Positions 8,990-16,892 of a stretch of 64,000 nucleotides of DNA are shown piece by piece. Source of the DNA: Lysinibacillus cavernae (GTDB taxonomy: Bacteria > Bacillota > Bacilli > Bacillales_A > Planococcaceae); NCBI RefSeq assembly GCF_009724685.1, contig NZ_WMEF01000013.1:1-64000 (forward strand), given 5' to 3'. Both the position numbers and the translations under genes were made by a program. Below the pieces are notes generated by a model that saw only the letters and a program-made list of their open reading frames with translations, did no database searches and was not told the origin of the DNA. Position 1 is the stretch's first letter. Every line of letters starts with the position of its first letter.

Positions 8990-9508
8990 ATGACAAATGA
9001 AGAAAAACCAAAACAAAAAATGGGCTTTACCATTATAAAAAATGATCCAACAGATGGGCATAAAGGGTTTGGAATCGGTTCACTTTCATTAGAGAATGTA
9101 TCGCCCGTTATTATTGATGTAGAAGAAGGAACGGCTTCTGTTGAAATCGGTGCAATGCATGCTCGTAGTGACGTTGAGCGAGGGATAAAATTTACAATGG
9201 ACCGTGCTGATTCTGAGGGTGGAAAACCATATTGGTTAGTGTGGGTGACGATAGATCATAAAGAAGATGGACCATATTATGCGGGTGTAACAGCTTGTGA
9301 AATGATAGTGAACCGTGAAAAAAGACGGGGCTATAAAATTCTAGCTGATCATGTGAACAAAATGGATAAATCCATGAAGCGTCATATTATTGTAGAGCAT
9401 ATGGATGCACCGTCTAAAAAAGTATTGGCTACTTTCCTAGAGCAACTTAATCCGGAGCTATGGGGACGTAGTGATGAACAATTGCGTCAAGATTTATTTG
9501 TCGAATAG
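8990..9508 (+). CDS. ywhD: YwhD family protein of unknown function
   Basis: A 172-aa soluble protein matching the YwhD family of Bacillales, recognised from overall sequence (GFTIIKNDPTDGHKGFGIGS near the start) and from its place beside the ywhB and pbpG homologues. It has no signal peptide or membrane segment. No catalytic motif is recognised and no function can be assigned from sequence. The start is well set by CGGAGG 7-12 bases upstream of ATG 8990; a TATAAT box at 8961-8966 may be the -10 element, though no good -35 was seen. Confidence 0.85.
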   Translation: MTNEEKPKQKMGFTIIKNDPTDGHKGFGIGSLSLENVSPVIIDVEEGTASVEIGAMHARSDVERGIKFTMDRADSEGGKPYWLVWVTIDHKEDGPYYAGVTACEMIVNREKRRGYKILADHVNKMDKSMKRHIIVEHMDAPSKKVLATFLEQLNPELWGRSDEQLRQDLFVE

Positions 9509-9524
9509 ACCTATAATGATTGAA

Positions 9525-9700
9525 CAATCTGTGACATTTTGCGATCACTTTCGATATTAGGTTGAAAGTGGGTTTGAAACAAAGTAAACTTGAGGCAGAG
9601 CTTACATTTTAGTAAGCTAGGACACTTGGTATCGCGAATGTGATGAGCGCTATGCGGCATTTGAACAACCCAAGCCAAATGCCCCATGATGCTCATACTT
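9525..9700. other. Multi-hairpin intergenic element between ywhD and pbpG
   Basis: Four nested or serial stems are visible. GCGAT (9541-9545) can pair with ATCGC (9631-9635). CACTTTC/GAAAGTG flanks 9556-9565. GCTTAC (9600-9605) pairs with GTAAGC (9612-9617). A 21-bp arm at 9643-9663 pairs with 9676-9696 (17 Watson-Crick pairs, two G-U, two mismatches). No T-run follows. It could be a small structured RNA, a decayed mobile element or a dispersed repeat. A 61-codon minus-strand frame across it is probably fortuitous. Confidence 0.5.
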
Positions 9701-9716
9701 CGCTTACCATAAAAAA

Positions 9717-9778
9717 GAAAAGCTTTCTGTTCCCACGGACACGTTTCCGGGGAAGAGAAAGCTTTTCTTATTTTTTTA
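9717..9778. terminator. Bidirectional terminator between ywhD and pbpG
   Basis: GAAAAGCTTTCT and AGAAAGCTTTTC form a 12-bp stem around a partly self-complementary loop (GTTCCC...GGGGAA). A T-run follows on the plus strand and an A-run precedes it for the minus strand. Confidence 0.8.
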
Positions 9779-9842
9779 TATCAGTTACTTTGTCGAGAGC
9801 CTTCATAAAATAGAACGTGTTATGATTGAAAAGGTTTCCGAG

Positions 9843-11915
9843 CTATTGTTTATTTTTTTCTTCGCCTTTAAAAAGTGAGAAGGGCAACATGTTCCAAAAT
9901 TCTCCCCATGTATTACTGTCGAGAATATCGAAGTTTGTACATTTTTCAGTAGGTACATCCTTCGCCTCTATATAGACAAGACGTTGTTTAGGACAAGCAT
10001 CAGTCGCAAGTTTACCTGTTTCGATATCAATGACAACGCCTTCTACACCTTTAGGTTTTTTGAAATCCTCATTTTTCGTCCCTTTATTGACATTCTCCAT
10101 AAAGTCAATCCATATTTGCTTTGTGGCAGCAGTATCTTCTTTTGTTGTAAGGTTTTTACCTTGGTCATAGCCATTCCACACACCAGCGGTTAGATTCGGT
10201 GTAAATCCGATTAGCCATTGGTCACTATTGGTAGAACCTGATTTAGCTGCATATGTGTGTGTCATACGAGAGCGAATACTAATTCCCGTAGCAGGTGAGT
10301 AATCACTGAAAACTGGGTCAAAAATACCTGTCATCATCTCTGTTAAGATGTAGGCATTTTCTTTTGAAATGGCCGTCTCTGTTTTGCCCGTAACACCTTT
10401 GTTTTCATAAATAACGTCACCGTGTGCATTTTTAATGGACACAATGGTTGTTGGGATTGTTTGCTGTCCTTGTGACGCTAAAATATTATAAGCATTCGTC
10501 ATTTCATATAACGTCGTTTCAATAGTTCCGAGTGCGATTGATAAATTATCCTTCGCCCCAATCCCTACACTAAATCGGTTTGCCATATCATGAAATTCTT
10601 TGAAGCCAATGTCCTCTAATGTTTTCACTGCGTAAATATTATCTGAAATCGCAATCGCTTGTGCCATAGTCATATCGTGATCAGCAAACTGACCATTCAC
10701 GTTTTTAGGTGCATAAGTTCCACGTCCATTATCATAAGTAAAGGTTGTTTCACCAACATCTAAAAAAGTAAGGGGTGTGTAGCCATTTTCTAGTGCTGCT
10801 GCATATAAAATGGGCTTAATAGTAGAGCCTGGTTGACGTTTAGCCTGTGTGACACGATTAAAGGAACTTACTGAATAGTCACGACCTCCAACTAATGCAG
10901 TGACAGCACCGGATGTAGATTCCATACTAACGAACGCTGTTTGGAGATCATTCGCAGGCATGTTTTTCGCTACAGCCTCTTCGGCAGCTTTTTGATGTTC
11001 AAGATTAAGCGTTGTTTGAATCGTCCAACCACCTTCACTAATATCGAGGTTTTTTGATTTTAAAATTTCACTTGCCTCTTGCCATGCCACATCAAGGAAA
11101 TAAGGGGCAACAGATTTTGTTGCAACCCAACTATCATTTTTTAAGACGAGCTGTTCATTTTCAGCACGGGTTTTTTCCTCTTGAGTAATAGCACCTTGAT
11201 CTCCCATTAGTTTTAAAATAACGTGTTGTCGATTCGTTGCCTTTTCTAAATTGGCAATTGGTGAATAGATGCTTGGTCCTTTTGGTACACCTGTTAACAT
11301 TGCTGCTTCTGCAAGTGTTAAGTCAGCAGCAGATTTACCGTAGTAAAATCGACTGGCGGCTTCTACGCCATACATGCCATGGCCGTAGTATACGGTATTT
11401 AAATAGCCTTCTAGTATTTCATCCTTGTCATAAAAAACTTCTAATCTATAGGCATACAGAGCTTCATTTAATTTACGTGTCCAAGATTTCTCGTGGGAAA
11501 GATAAAGGTTACGTGCATATTGTTGCGTAATTGTACTAGCCCCTTGTACTTTTCCACCGGCCTTAATATCCACTAAAATGGCACCAGCAATACGTGAATA
11601 ATCAAAACCACTATGTTTATAAAAATCTTTATCCTCAACAGCGACTACTGCTTCTTTTAAATAGGGTGACATCTCATCTAGACTAACCCAATAACGTCGT
11701 TGATTTGTAAAGTGATCTCCAATTTGGTTCTCATGTTCATCTAGGAAAATGGAAGCTTTCGGTACGGTTAAAGGGGGTGCACCAGCCATTTGAACATAGA
11801 TGCGTAGTGCAACAAATGCTACGACAATTGCAGATGCAAAGGCAACAAAAAGAGTAAGGGTTTTACGTGTGCGCTTTACACGCTTTTGCTTTCGATGATA
11901 GCTTTTTCGTTCCAT
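9843..11915 (-). CDS. pbpG: Class A penicillin-binding protein (PBP2d/PbpG-like)
   Basis: A 690-aa bifunctional peptidoglycan synthase: glycosyltransferase plus DD-transpeptidase. A basic cytoplasmic tail and one membrane anchor (about 20-43) precede the glycosyltransferase domain, with catalytic Glu94 in AVEDKDFYKH and the STITQQYARN motif. The transpeptidase has Ser364-T-I-Lys367, Ser424-Asp-Asn426 and Lys558-Ser-Gly. The ribosome binding site GAGGTG lies upstream of the ATG. B. subtilis ywhE/pbpG holds the same position and is a forespore sigma-F gene involved in spore wall synthesis. Here the divergent region to speB was checked, but no clear sigma-F site was found, so sporulation control is inference only. 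Confidence 0.9.
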   Translation of the reverse strand: MERKSYHRKQKRVKRTRKTLTLFVAFASAIVVAFVALRIYVQMAGAPPLTVPKASIFLDEHENQIGDHFTNQRRYWVSLDEMSPYLKEAVVAVEDKDFYKHSGFDYSRIAGAILVDIKAGGKVQGASTITQQYARNLYLSHEKSWTRKLNEALYAYRLEVFYDKDEILEGYLNTVYYGHGMYGVEAASRFYYGKSAADLTLAEAAMLTGVPKGPSIYSPIANLEKATNRQHVILKLMGDQGAITQEEKTRAENEQLVLKNDSWVATKSVAPYFLDVAWQEASEILKSKNLDISEGGWTIQTTLNLEHQKAAEEAVAKNMPANDLQTAFVSMESTSGAVTALVGGRDYSVSSFNRVTQAKRQPGSTIKPILYAAALENGYTPLTFLDVGETTFTYDNGRGTYAPKNVNGQFADHDMTMAQAIAISDNIYAVKTLEDIGFKEFHDMANRFSVGIGAKDNLSIALGTIETTLYEMTNAYNILASQGQQTIPTTIVSIKNAHGDVIYENKGVTGKTETAISKENAYILTEMMTGIFDPVFSDYSPATGISIRSRMTHTYAAKSGSTNSDQWLIGFTPNLTAGVWNGYDQGKNLTTKEDTAATKQIWIDFMENVNKGTKNEDFKKPKGVEGVVIDIETGKLATDACPKQRLVYIEAKDVPTEKCTNFDILDSNTWGEFWNMLPFSLFKGEEKNKQ

Positions 11916-12233
11916 CCGACTTCACCTCGTTTTCTCACAACTTCGAACTTAGCTTTAGTATGTGTTCGAACATGCATCTTTAATCGAAATTCTAACTAAA
12001 AACTATTGCACTTTATTCAAAAACATCTATACTTTTTTTGTACTACTTGAAATGATAGCATTCGACAGAAAAATCACGCCTTGTAGATTTTAATCGAAAT
12101 TTGCTAGACATTCCAATAATGTATACGAGGATGAAAGGATACAGGTTTCATTACAATCCTGTAAGCCATAATAGAAGAAATTTAAGTAATGTACTATTAA
12201 AAACAATATTTTAATAATAACGGAGGGCTAACA
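11916..12233. other. Divergent promoter region pbpG-speB
   Basis: This 318-base region holds no gene. It contains a 10-bp palindrome TGTTCGAACA (11963-11972) and a 13-bp direct repeat TTTAATCGAAATT at 11979-11991 and 12089-12101. The palindrome lies within the leader of pbpG. No promoter could be assigned with confidence in either direction. Confidence 0.4.
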
Positions 12234-13106
12234 ATGAGATTTGATGAAGCTTATTCAGGAAATGTTTTTATAAAAAGTCATCCTACTTATGAGGATGCAC
12301 AGGCAGTGATTTATGGAATGCCAATGGATTGGACTGTAAGTTACCGTCCTGGATCACGTTTCGGTCCACAGCGTATCCGTGAGGTATCTATTGGTCTTGA
12401 AGAATACAGCCCATATCTAGATCGTGAGCTTGAGGAAGTAAAATACTTTGATGCAGGCGATATCCCACTACCTTTTGGGAATGCACAACGTTCATTAGAT
12501 GAAATTGAAAAATTTATTGAGAAATTAGTAGCGGATGGCAAAATTCCTGTCGGTATGGGTGGGGAGCATTTAGTATCTTGGCCTGTGATGAAGGCTGTAT
12601 CTGCAAAGTATGATGATCTGGCTATCATTCACTTTGATGCTCATACGGATTTACGTGTGGAATATGAGGGGGAGCCATTATCTCACTCAACGCCAATTCG
12701 CAAAATTGCAGAACATATCGGACCGAAGAATGTTTATTCATTTGGGATTCGTTCAGGAATGAAAGAAGAATTTGAATGGGCAAAGGAAAACGGTATGCAC
12801 ATTTCAAAATTCGAAGTGCTTGAACCGTTAAAAGAGGTTCTACCAACATTAGCTGGACGCAATGTTTACGTAACAATTGATATCGACGTTTTAGATCCAG
12901 CACACGCACCAGGCACTGGTACAGTAGATTGTGGCGGTATTACATCGAAAGAATTACTAGCTTCGATCCACGCTATTGCAGCAAGCGGAGTAAATGTTGT
13001 AGGTTTTGACCTAGTAGAAGTAGCACCTATCTACGATACATCAGAAATGACAGCAAACACAGCCTCTAAATTATTACGAGAAATGATTTTAGGCTGGGTA
13101 AAATAA
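12234..13106 (+). CDS. speB: Agmatinase
   Basis: A 290-aa ureohydrolase that converts agmatine to putrescine and urea in polyamine synthesis. The binuclear manganese ligands are in place: His112 in GGEH, Asp135/His137/Asp139 in FDAHTD, and Asp216/Asp218 in TIDIDVLDP. The length and N-terminus match B. subtilis SpeB, and CGGAGG precedes ATG 12234. In B. subtilis speB directly follows the spermidine synthase gene speE; no speE is present here on either side, so putrescine production is uncoupled from it at this locus. Confidence 0.93.
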   Translation: MRFDEAYSGNVFIKSHPTYEDAQAVIYGMPMDWTVSYRPGSRFGPQRIREVSIGLEEYSPYLDRELEEVKYFDAGDIPLPFGNAQRSLDEIEKFIEKLVADGKIPVGMGGEHLVSWPVMKAVSAKYDDLAIIHFDAHTDLRVEYEGEPLSHSTPIRKIAEHIGPKNVYSFGIRSGMKEEFEWAKENGMHISKFEVLEPLKEVLPTLAGRNVYVTIDIDVLDPAHAPGTGTVDCGGITSKELLASIHAIAASGVNVVGFDLVEVAPIYDTSEMTANTASKLLREMILGWVK

Positions 13107-13142
13107 GGAAGACTTTATAAAGGTTGATATGAAGCGGTTTGA

Positions 13143-13182
13143 GTGGGGTTTAGCTATGAGCTAGCCCCACTTTGTATTTTTA
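13143..13182 (+). terminator. Terminator of speB
   Basis: GTGGGG and CCCCAC close an interrupted stem that includes TAGCT/AGCTA around ATG. It is followed by TTTGTATTTTT. Confidence 0.8.
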
Positions 13183-13323
13183 TCTCAATTAATAGCTATA
13201 AAATAATTATTCGGATATTTCATTTTCTGAAAAAAATATCGAAAATTGATCAAACTATCTGCTTGTTTTATTTGTTAACTATGGATGTACTAATATAGTA
13301 AAAATTTTATCATGTGGATTTAT

Positions 13324-13353
13324 TTGACTCATTATTCATAATACGAATATAAT
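13324..13353 (+). promoter_or_regulatory. Sigma-A promoter of the yidC-type unit
   Basis: TTGACT at 13324-13329 and TATAAT at 13348-13353 are separated by 18 bases. They lie about 30 bases upstream of the small membrane protein gene. Confidence 0.7.
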
Positions 13354-13383
13354 TTTTGTAAATAAAAGGGGAGGAGGAGTATT

Positions 13384-13659
13384 ATGATTTGGTCAGTTCT
13401 CATTAATGATCTATCCATCTTTATCAGTACAATGGAATACTTTTGGCTAGTTGCTTCTTTGGTTTTAACTGTTTTAAGTGTTCATTTACACCTATACTTT
13501 GCCAATAAAATAACAGTTCAAGAACTGAAAGATGAAGAATTTGAAATTGACTATGACATCACAAATACTTGGACTCCACCTATGCTAACGTGGTTTGTAC
13601 TGTGTATTAGAACGTCAGAAGACAATGAGGAAGAAAGTGTATCTCCTAGTTTAATTTAG
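13384..13659 (+). CDS. Putative MifM-like membrane sensor / arrest peptide
   Basis: A 91-aa single-span membrane protein with AGGAGGAG before ATG 13384. An acidic N-terminus precedes one hydrophobic segment (about 18-41), then comes an acidic linker. The C-terminal tail contains TWFVLCIR (69-76) followed by SEDNEEES (78-85). The gene sits directly upstream of a YidC-type insertase, and its last codons form one arm of a hairpin that hides the insertase ribosome binding site. B. subtilis MifM is a 95-aa single-span protein in the same arrangement. MifM stalls its own ribosome at an acidic cluster when YidC is limiting, opening the yidC2 hairpin. From memory, the MifM arrest region has T-W, then R six residues after the Trp, then N-acidic residues; the same spacing appears here give or take one residue. 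The function is inferred from architecture. Confidence 0.65.
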   Translation: MIWSVLINDLSIFISTMEYFWLVASLVLTVLSVHLHLYFANKITVQELKDEEFEIDYDITNTWTPPMLTWFVLCIRTSEDNEEESVSPSLI

Positions 13660-13676
13660 ATTTTAAAACTAGGAGG
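13643..13676 (+). promoter_or_regulatory. Hairpin sequestering the yidC ribosome binding site
   Basis: CTCCTAGTTT (13643-13652) is perfectly complementary to AAACTAGGAG (13666-13675). A further T-G pair is possible at 13642/13676. The right arm contains the AGGAGG site (13671-13676) of the insertase. The left arm covers codons 87-90 of the upstream small gene, so a ribosome held near codons 82-85 would keep the hairpin open. Confidence 0.8.
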
Positions 13677-13683
13677 AATAGCA

Positions 13684-14316
13684 TTGTTTACTTTTTTAAC
13701 ACAACCTATCATTTACTTGATTCATTTCATACATTCTTTTACAGGAAGCTATGCGATTAGTGTCATTGGCATTACGATTGCAGTAAGGTTAATTCTTATG
13801 CCGTTATTTATTCAATCGGCAAAGCACCAGAAGAACTCGAAAGAATTAATGACGTCAATCAAGCCTGAATTAGATGAACTTACTGCTAAATTGAAGAATA
13901 GTAACGATGAATCTGAAAAACAAATGGTTCAACATCAAATTCAACAGTTAACATCAGATTCATTGAAAAGTACTCTAGTAGGTTGTTTACCAATCATCAT
14001 TCAATTACCTATATTATTTTCACTGTACTACGCGATTAAGTTAGATGCTGTCATTGCAAGTGAAAATTTCCTTTGGATGAATTTAGGTACGATAGATAGT
14101 GGGATTTCGATTATTGCTTGTTTAATTTATTTCATTCAAAGCTGTATCACTTTAGAGAAAAATCAACCAATAAATATGAAGGTTATGGTGTTCATTAATC
14201 CAATCATGATCCTCATTTTCAGTCTGTTTAATCCTGCGATTATTCCAATCTATTGGACAGTTAGTGCTTTATTATTAATAGTTCAACAATTGATCATAAA
14301 AAAATGGTATAGATAG
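13684..14316 (+). CDS. yidC2: YidC/Oxa1/SpoIIIJ-type membrane protein insertase
   Basis: A 210-aa integral membrane insertase. The core helices are recognisable: the first with the conserved groove arginine (GITIAVRLILMPL), a cytoplasmic charged hairpin (residues about 45-95), then GCLPIIIQLPILFSLYYAI, a central span, and a last pair ending IPIYWTVSALLLIVQQLIIK. It is shorter than SpoIIIJ/YqjG (about 260-275 aa) because the N-terminal lipoprotein signal and first outer segment are absent. The start is a weak TTG at 13684 with AGGAGG 7 bases away, and that site is locked in a hairpin. It is probably a conditional second insertase rather than the housekeeping one. Confidence 0.88.
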   Translation: MFTFLTQPIIYLIHFIHSFTGSYAISVIGITIAVRLILMPLFIQSAKHQKNSKELMTSIKPELDELTAKLKNSNDESEKQMVQHQIQQLTSDSLKSTLVGCLPIIIQLPILFSLYYAIKLDAVIASENFLWMNLGTIDSGISIIACLIYFIQSCITLEKNQPINMKVMVFINPIMILIFSLFNPAIIPIYWTVSALLLIVQQLIIKKWYR

Positions 14317-14329
14317 AATGACAGACAAT

Positions 14330-14366
14330 CCTCTCTTTCGATAATGTGAAGAGAGGGTTTTTATTT
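14330..14366 (+). terminator. Terminator of the yidC-type unit
   Basis: CCTCTCTT (14330-14337) pairs with AAGAGAGG (14349-14356), followed by GTTTTTATTTT. Confidence 0.85.
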
Positions 14367-14407
14367 TCTGTAATAAACTCGTTTCGGTGCTCTACATGAC
14401 TTCTATC

Positions 14408-14437
14408 TTGAAAAAACAATGGTATTCATCCTATAAT
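14408..14437 (+). promoter_or_regulatory. Sigma-A promoter of ywiB-argS
   Basis: TTGAAA (14408-14413) and TATAAT (14432-14437) are spaced by 18 bases. The ywiB start codon is 40 bases downstream. Confidence 0.7.
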
Positions 14438-14476
14438 AAAAAGGTTATAGTAAAAGATTAAAAAGGAGCGTCCGTT

Positions 14477-14908
14477 ATGGCGAACGAAGTAAGATCGCAA
14501 GTGAACATTAAGCTCATTTCTACGATTCGTCCAAGTGATGGAGAGTCCGAAAGTTTTGAAATGTGGCTCAAAGGGCAGCTACTTGAAAAAGCAGGAAGCT
14601 TGTATTTGAAATATGAAGAGGTGCAGGAGGATAAAACCGTCCGCACTACGATGAAGTTAGGTCATGAAAAGGCATTGATTATGCGTGCTGGAGCTGTCAA
14701 TATGCGGTTACCACTTAACATAATTGAACAACAAAGAGGGCATTATGAGAGTGAGTTTGGTTCAATGCCCCTCGTTATAGACACGAAAAAAATGATGTTT
14801 ACGAAACAGGCAGTAAGCGGAGATTTCCATGTACAGTACGATTTACTAATGGGTGGGCAATCCGTTGGCAACTATACATTAGATATTACATTTACGGAGG
14901 TACAATGA
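14477..14908 (+). CDS. ywiB: DUF1934 beta-barrel protein YwiB
   Basis: A 143-aa soluble protein of the DUF1934/YwiB family, predicted from the family to be a calycin-like beta-barrel. Alternating strand-rich sequence and the C-terminal [13 protein letters not shown] fit. AAAGGAGCG precedes ATG 14477. It overlaps argS by 4 bases (ATGA), so the two are translationally coupled, as in B. subtilis. No enzymatic function is established for the family as far as I know. Confidence 0.85.
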   Translation: MANEVRSQVNIKLISTIRPSDGESESFEMWLKGQLLEKAGSLYLKYEEVQEDKTVRTTMKLGHEKALIMRAGAVNMRLPLNIIEQQRGHYESEFGSMPLVIDTKKMMFTKQAVSGDFHVQYDLLMGGQSVGNYTLDITFTEVQ

Positions 14909-16575
14909 TGAACGCAGTAGAACAAGTACAACAGGCTATTAAAGCAGCAATAGCTAAGGCTGTTGAAAAAGCAGGCTTAGTTGAGGCTGGCACAGAATTA
15001 TCGATTCACTTGGAAACACCAAAGGATAAAGCGAATGGTGATTATGCAACAAACATTGCGATGCAATTAACAAAGTTAGCTAAAAAGCCACCTCGTGCGA
15101 TTGCGGAAGCTATTATAGAAAACCTTGATACGGCTGGTACAGACATTGAAAAAATCGACATTGCTGGACCTGGTTTCATGAATATCACAGTGCGTAAAGA
15201 TTTCCTAACAAGTGTAGTTACACAGGTTCTTGAGCAGGGTGTTGACTATGGTCGTTCGAATGCTGGCGTAGGGGAAAAGATTCAAGTGGAGTTCGTTTCC
15301 GCGAATCCTACAGGCGACCTGCATTTAGGGCATGCACGTGGAGCATCTGTCGGCGATTCATTGTGTAATGTATTAGATATGGCTGGTTACAGTGTCTCTC
15401 GTGAATACTATATTAATGATGCAGGGAATCAAATTAATAACTTAGCATATTCATTAGAAGCACGTTATAAACAAGCATTAGGCTTGGATGCTGAAATGCC
15501 AGAGGATGGGTATCATGGCCAAGATATTATTGACATTGCAGGTAAGCTAGTGAAAGAGCATGGCGATGCGATTCTATCAAAATCAGAGGAAGAGCGTTTT
15601 GCATTCTTCCGTCAGCACGGTTTAGCGTTGGAATTAGATAAATTAAAAACAGATTTAGCAAACTTCCGTGTAAACTTTAATGTCTGGTATTCTGAAACGT
15701 CACTTTATGAAAACGGTAAAATCGAAGTAGCATTAGATAAATTAAAAGCAAACGGTCATGTGTTTGAAGAGGACGGTGCAACGTGGTTCCGCTCAACAAC
15801 ATTTGGTGATGATAAAGACCGTGTATTAATTAAAAATGATGGTTCTTTCACATATTTAACACCAGATATTGCTTACCATGAGGATAAAATTGTCCGTGGC
15901 TTCGATAAACTAATTAATATTTGGGGAGCTGACCACCACGGCTATATCCCACGTATGAAAGCAGCGATTCAAGCACTTGGCTATGATCGTGACACATTAG
16001 AAGTAGAAGTTATTCAAATGGTTCAGCTTTATAAAAACGGTGAAAAATTCAAAATGTCTAAACGTACAGGAAACGCAGTTACAATGCGTGAGCTTGTGGA
16101 AGAGGTTGGCTTAGATGCAGTTCGTTACTTCTTCGTGAAAACAGCGGGCGACTCTCATATGGACTTTGATCTAGATCTTGCTGTATCTCAATCCAATGAA
16201 AACCCAGTGTACTATGCGCAGTATGCACATGCACGTATTTCATCCATTTTACGTTCAGCAAATGAACAAGGTTTTGCTGCAACAACAGAACATCTTAACC
16301 TGTTAACAGCAGAAAAAGAAATTGATTTACTGAAAAAAGTGGGCGATTTCCCAAGAGTGGTAGCTGAAGCTGCGAAACACCGTACACCACATCGTATCGC
16401 AAACTATATTCAAGAAACAGCAGCTGCTTTCCATAGTTTCTATAATGCGGAAAAAGTATTAGATGCTACAAACAAAGAGTTAACAGAGGCTCGCTTAGCA
16501 TTAATTACGGCTGTACGCACAACAATTGCCAATGCGCTACGCGTAATCGGCGTATCTGCACCAGAAAAAATGTAA
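14905..16575 (+). CDS. argS: Arginyl-tRNA synthetase
   Basis: A 556-aa class I aminoacyl-tRNA synthetase charging tRNA-Arg. The N-terminal Arg-tRNA synthetase domain (about 1-115) is followed by the Rossmann catalytic core with the HIGH-type motif in [13 protein letters not shown] and the KMSKS-type motif [12 protein letters not shown]-terminal anticodon-binding helical domain (DALR type) begins near residue 440 and ends in [12 protein letters not shown]. It starts at ATG 14905 inside the end of ywiB, with GGAGG upstream; a second ATG follows immediately. It is the last gene of the unit and has its own terminator. Confidence 0.96.
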   Translation: MMNAVEQVQQAIKAAIAKAVEKAGLVEAGTELSIHLETPKDKANGDYATNIAMQLTKLAKKPPRAIAEAIIENLDTAGTDIEKIDIAGPGFMNITVRKDFLTSVVTQVLEQGVDYGRSNAGVGEKIQVEFVSANPTGDLHLGHARGASVGDSLCNVLDMAGYSVSREYYINDAGNQINNLAYSLEARYKQALGLDAEMPEDGYHGQDIIDIAGKLVKEHGDAILSKSEEERFAFFRQHGLALELDKLKTDLANFRVNFNVWYSETSLYENGKIEVALDKLKANGHVFEEDGATWFRSTTFGDDKDRVLIKNDGSFTYLTPDIAYHEDKIVRGFDKLINIWGADHHGYIPRMKAAIQALGYDRDTLEVEVIQMVQLYKNGEKFKMSKRTGNAVTMRELVEEVGLDAVRYFFVKTAGDSHMDFDLDLAVSQSNENPVYYAQYAHARISSILRSANEQGFAATTEHLNLLTAEKEIDLLKKVGDFPRVVAEAAKHRTPHRIANYIQETAAAFHSFYNAEKVLDATNKELTEARLALITAVRTTIANALRVIGVSAPEKM

Positions 16576-16585
16576 TACCATTTTT

Positions 16586-16614
16586 AGCCCCTAACATGTG
16601 TTAGGGGCTTTTTA
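16586..16614 (+). terminator. Terminator of argS
   Basis: A perfect 11-bp stem AGCCCCTAACA (16586-16596) with TGTTAGGGGCT (16599-16609), a 2-base loop, then a T-run. Confidence 0.92.
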
Positions 16615-16628
16615 AATGGAAAAATTTT

Positions 16629-16775
16629 GAAAGTGGTGGATAAAACAGAAAAAGTGACGGATAGTATTTCGAAAGTGACGGATAGTATTTCGAAAGTGAC
16701 GGATAGTATTTCGAAAGTGACGGATAGTATCTAGAAAGTAACGGATAGCATCTAGATAGTAATGGTTAGCACACT
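16629..16775 (+). repeat. 21-bp intergenic tandem repeat (7 units)
   Basis: Seven consecutive 21-bp units begin at 16629, 16650, 16671, 16692, 16713, 16734 and 16755. The middle three are nearly identical (GAAAGTGACGGATAGTATTTC) and the outer ones are diverged. One frame would read KVTDSIS repeated, but it has no ribosome binding site and ends in stops. The array lies after the argS terminator and before the merR promoter. Confidence 0.9.
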
Positions 16776-16834
16776 CACCACACGCAGAATAGCTGTTTTA
16801 AACATTATTTTTTCTGTTAATTCAGAAAATTTTG

Positions 16835-16865
16835 TTGCGGTTTACGTTAACGTCAATGGTATACT
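16835..16865 (+). promoter_or_regulatory. MerR-type promoter with palindromic operator
   Basis: TTGCGG (16835-16840) and TATACT (16860-16865) are separated by 19 bases, the overlong spacing typical of MerR-controlled promoters. The spacer contains the palindrome ACGTTAACGT (16844-16853). It resembles the operators of MerR regulators of acyl-CoA catabolism (LiuR type), from memory. Confidence 0.7.
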
Positions 16866-16892
16866 GTTGCCAAATAGGGAGGGGGAGATGGT

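Noticed and set aside
9511-9696. 61-codon minus-strand frame between ywhD and pbpG
   Set aside because: It lies across strong inverted repeats and lacks a ribosome binding site. Base pairing explains the sequence better than coding.
11963-11972. LexA (SOS) operator before pbpG
   Set aside because: TGTTCGAACA has GTTC and GAAC in the wrong order and spacing for the Bacillus consensus GAAC-N4-GTTC.
16629-16775. CRISPR array
   Set aside because: The 21-bp units are directly adjacent with no spacers, and no cas gene is nearby. The same reasoning excludes the 96-bp units at 40272-40540.
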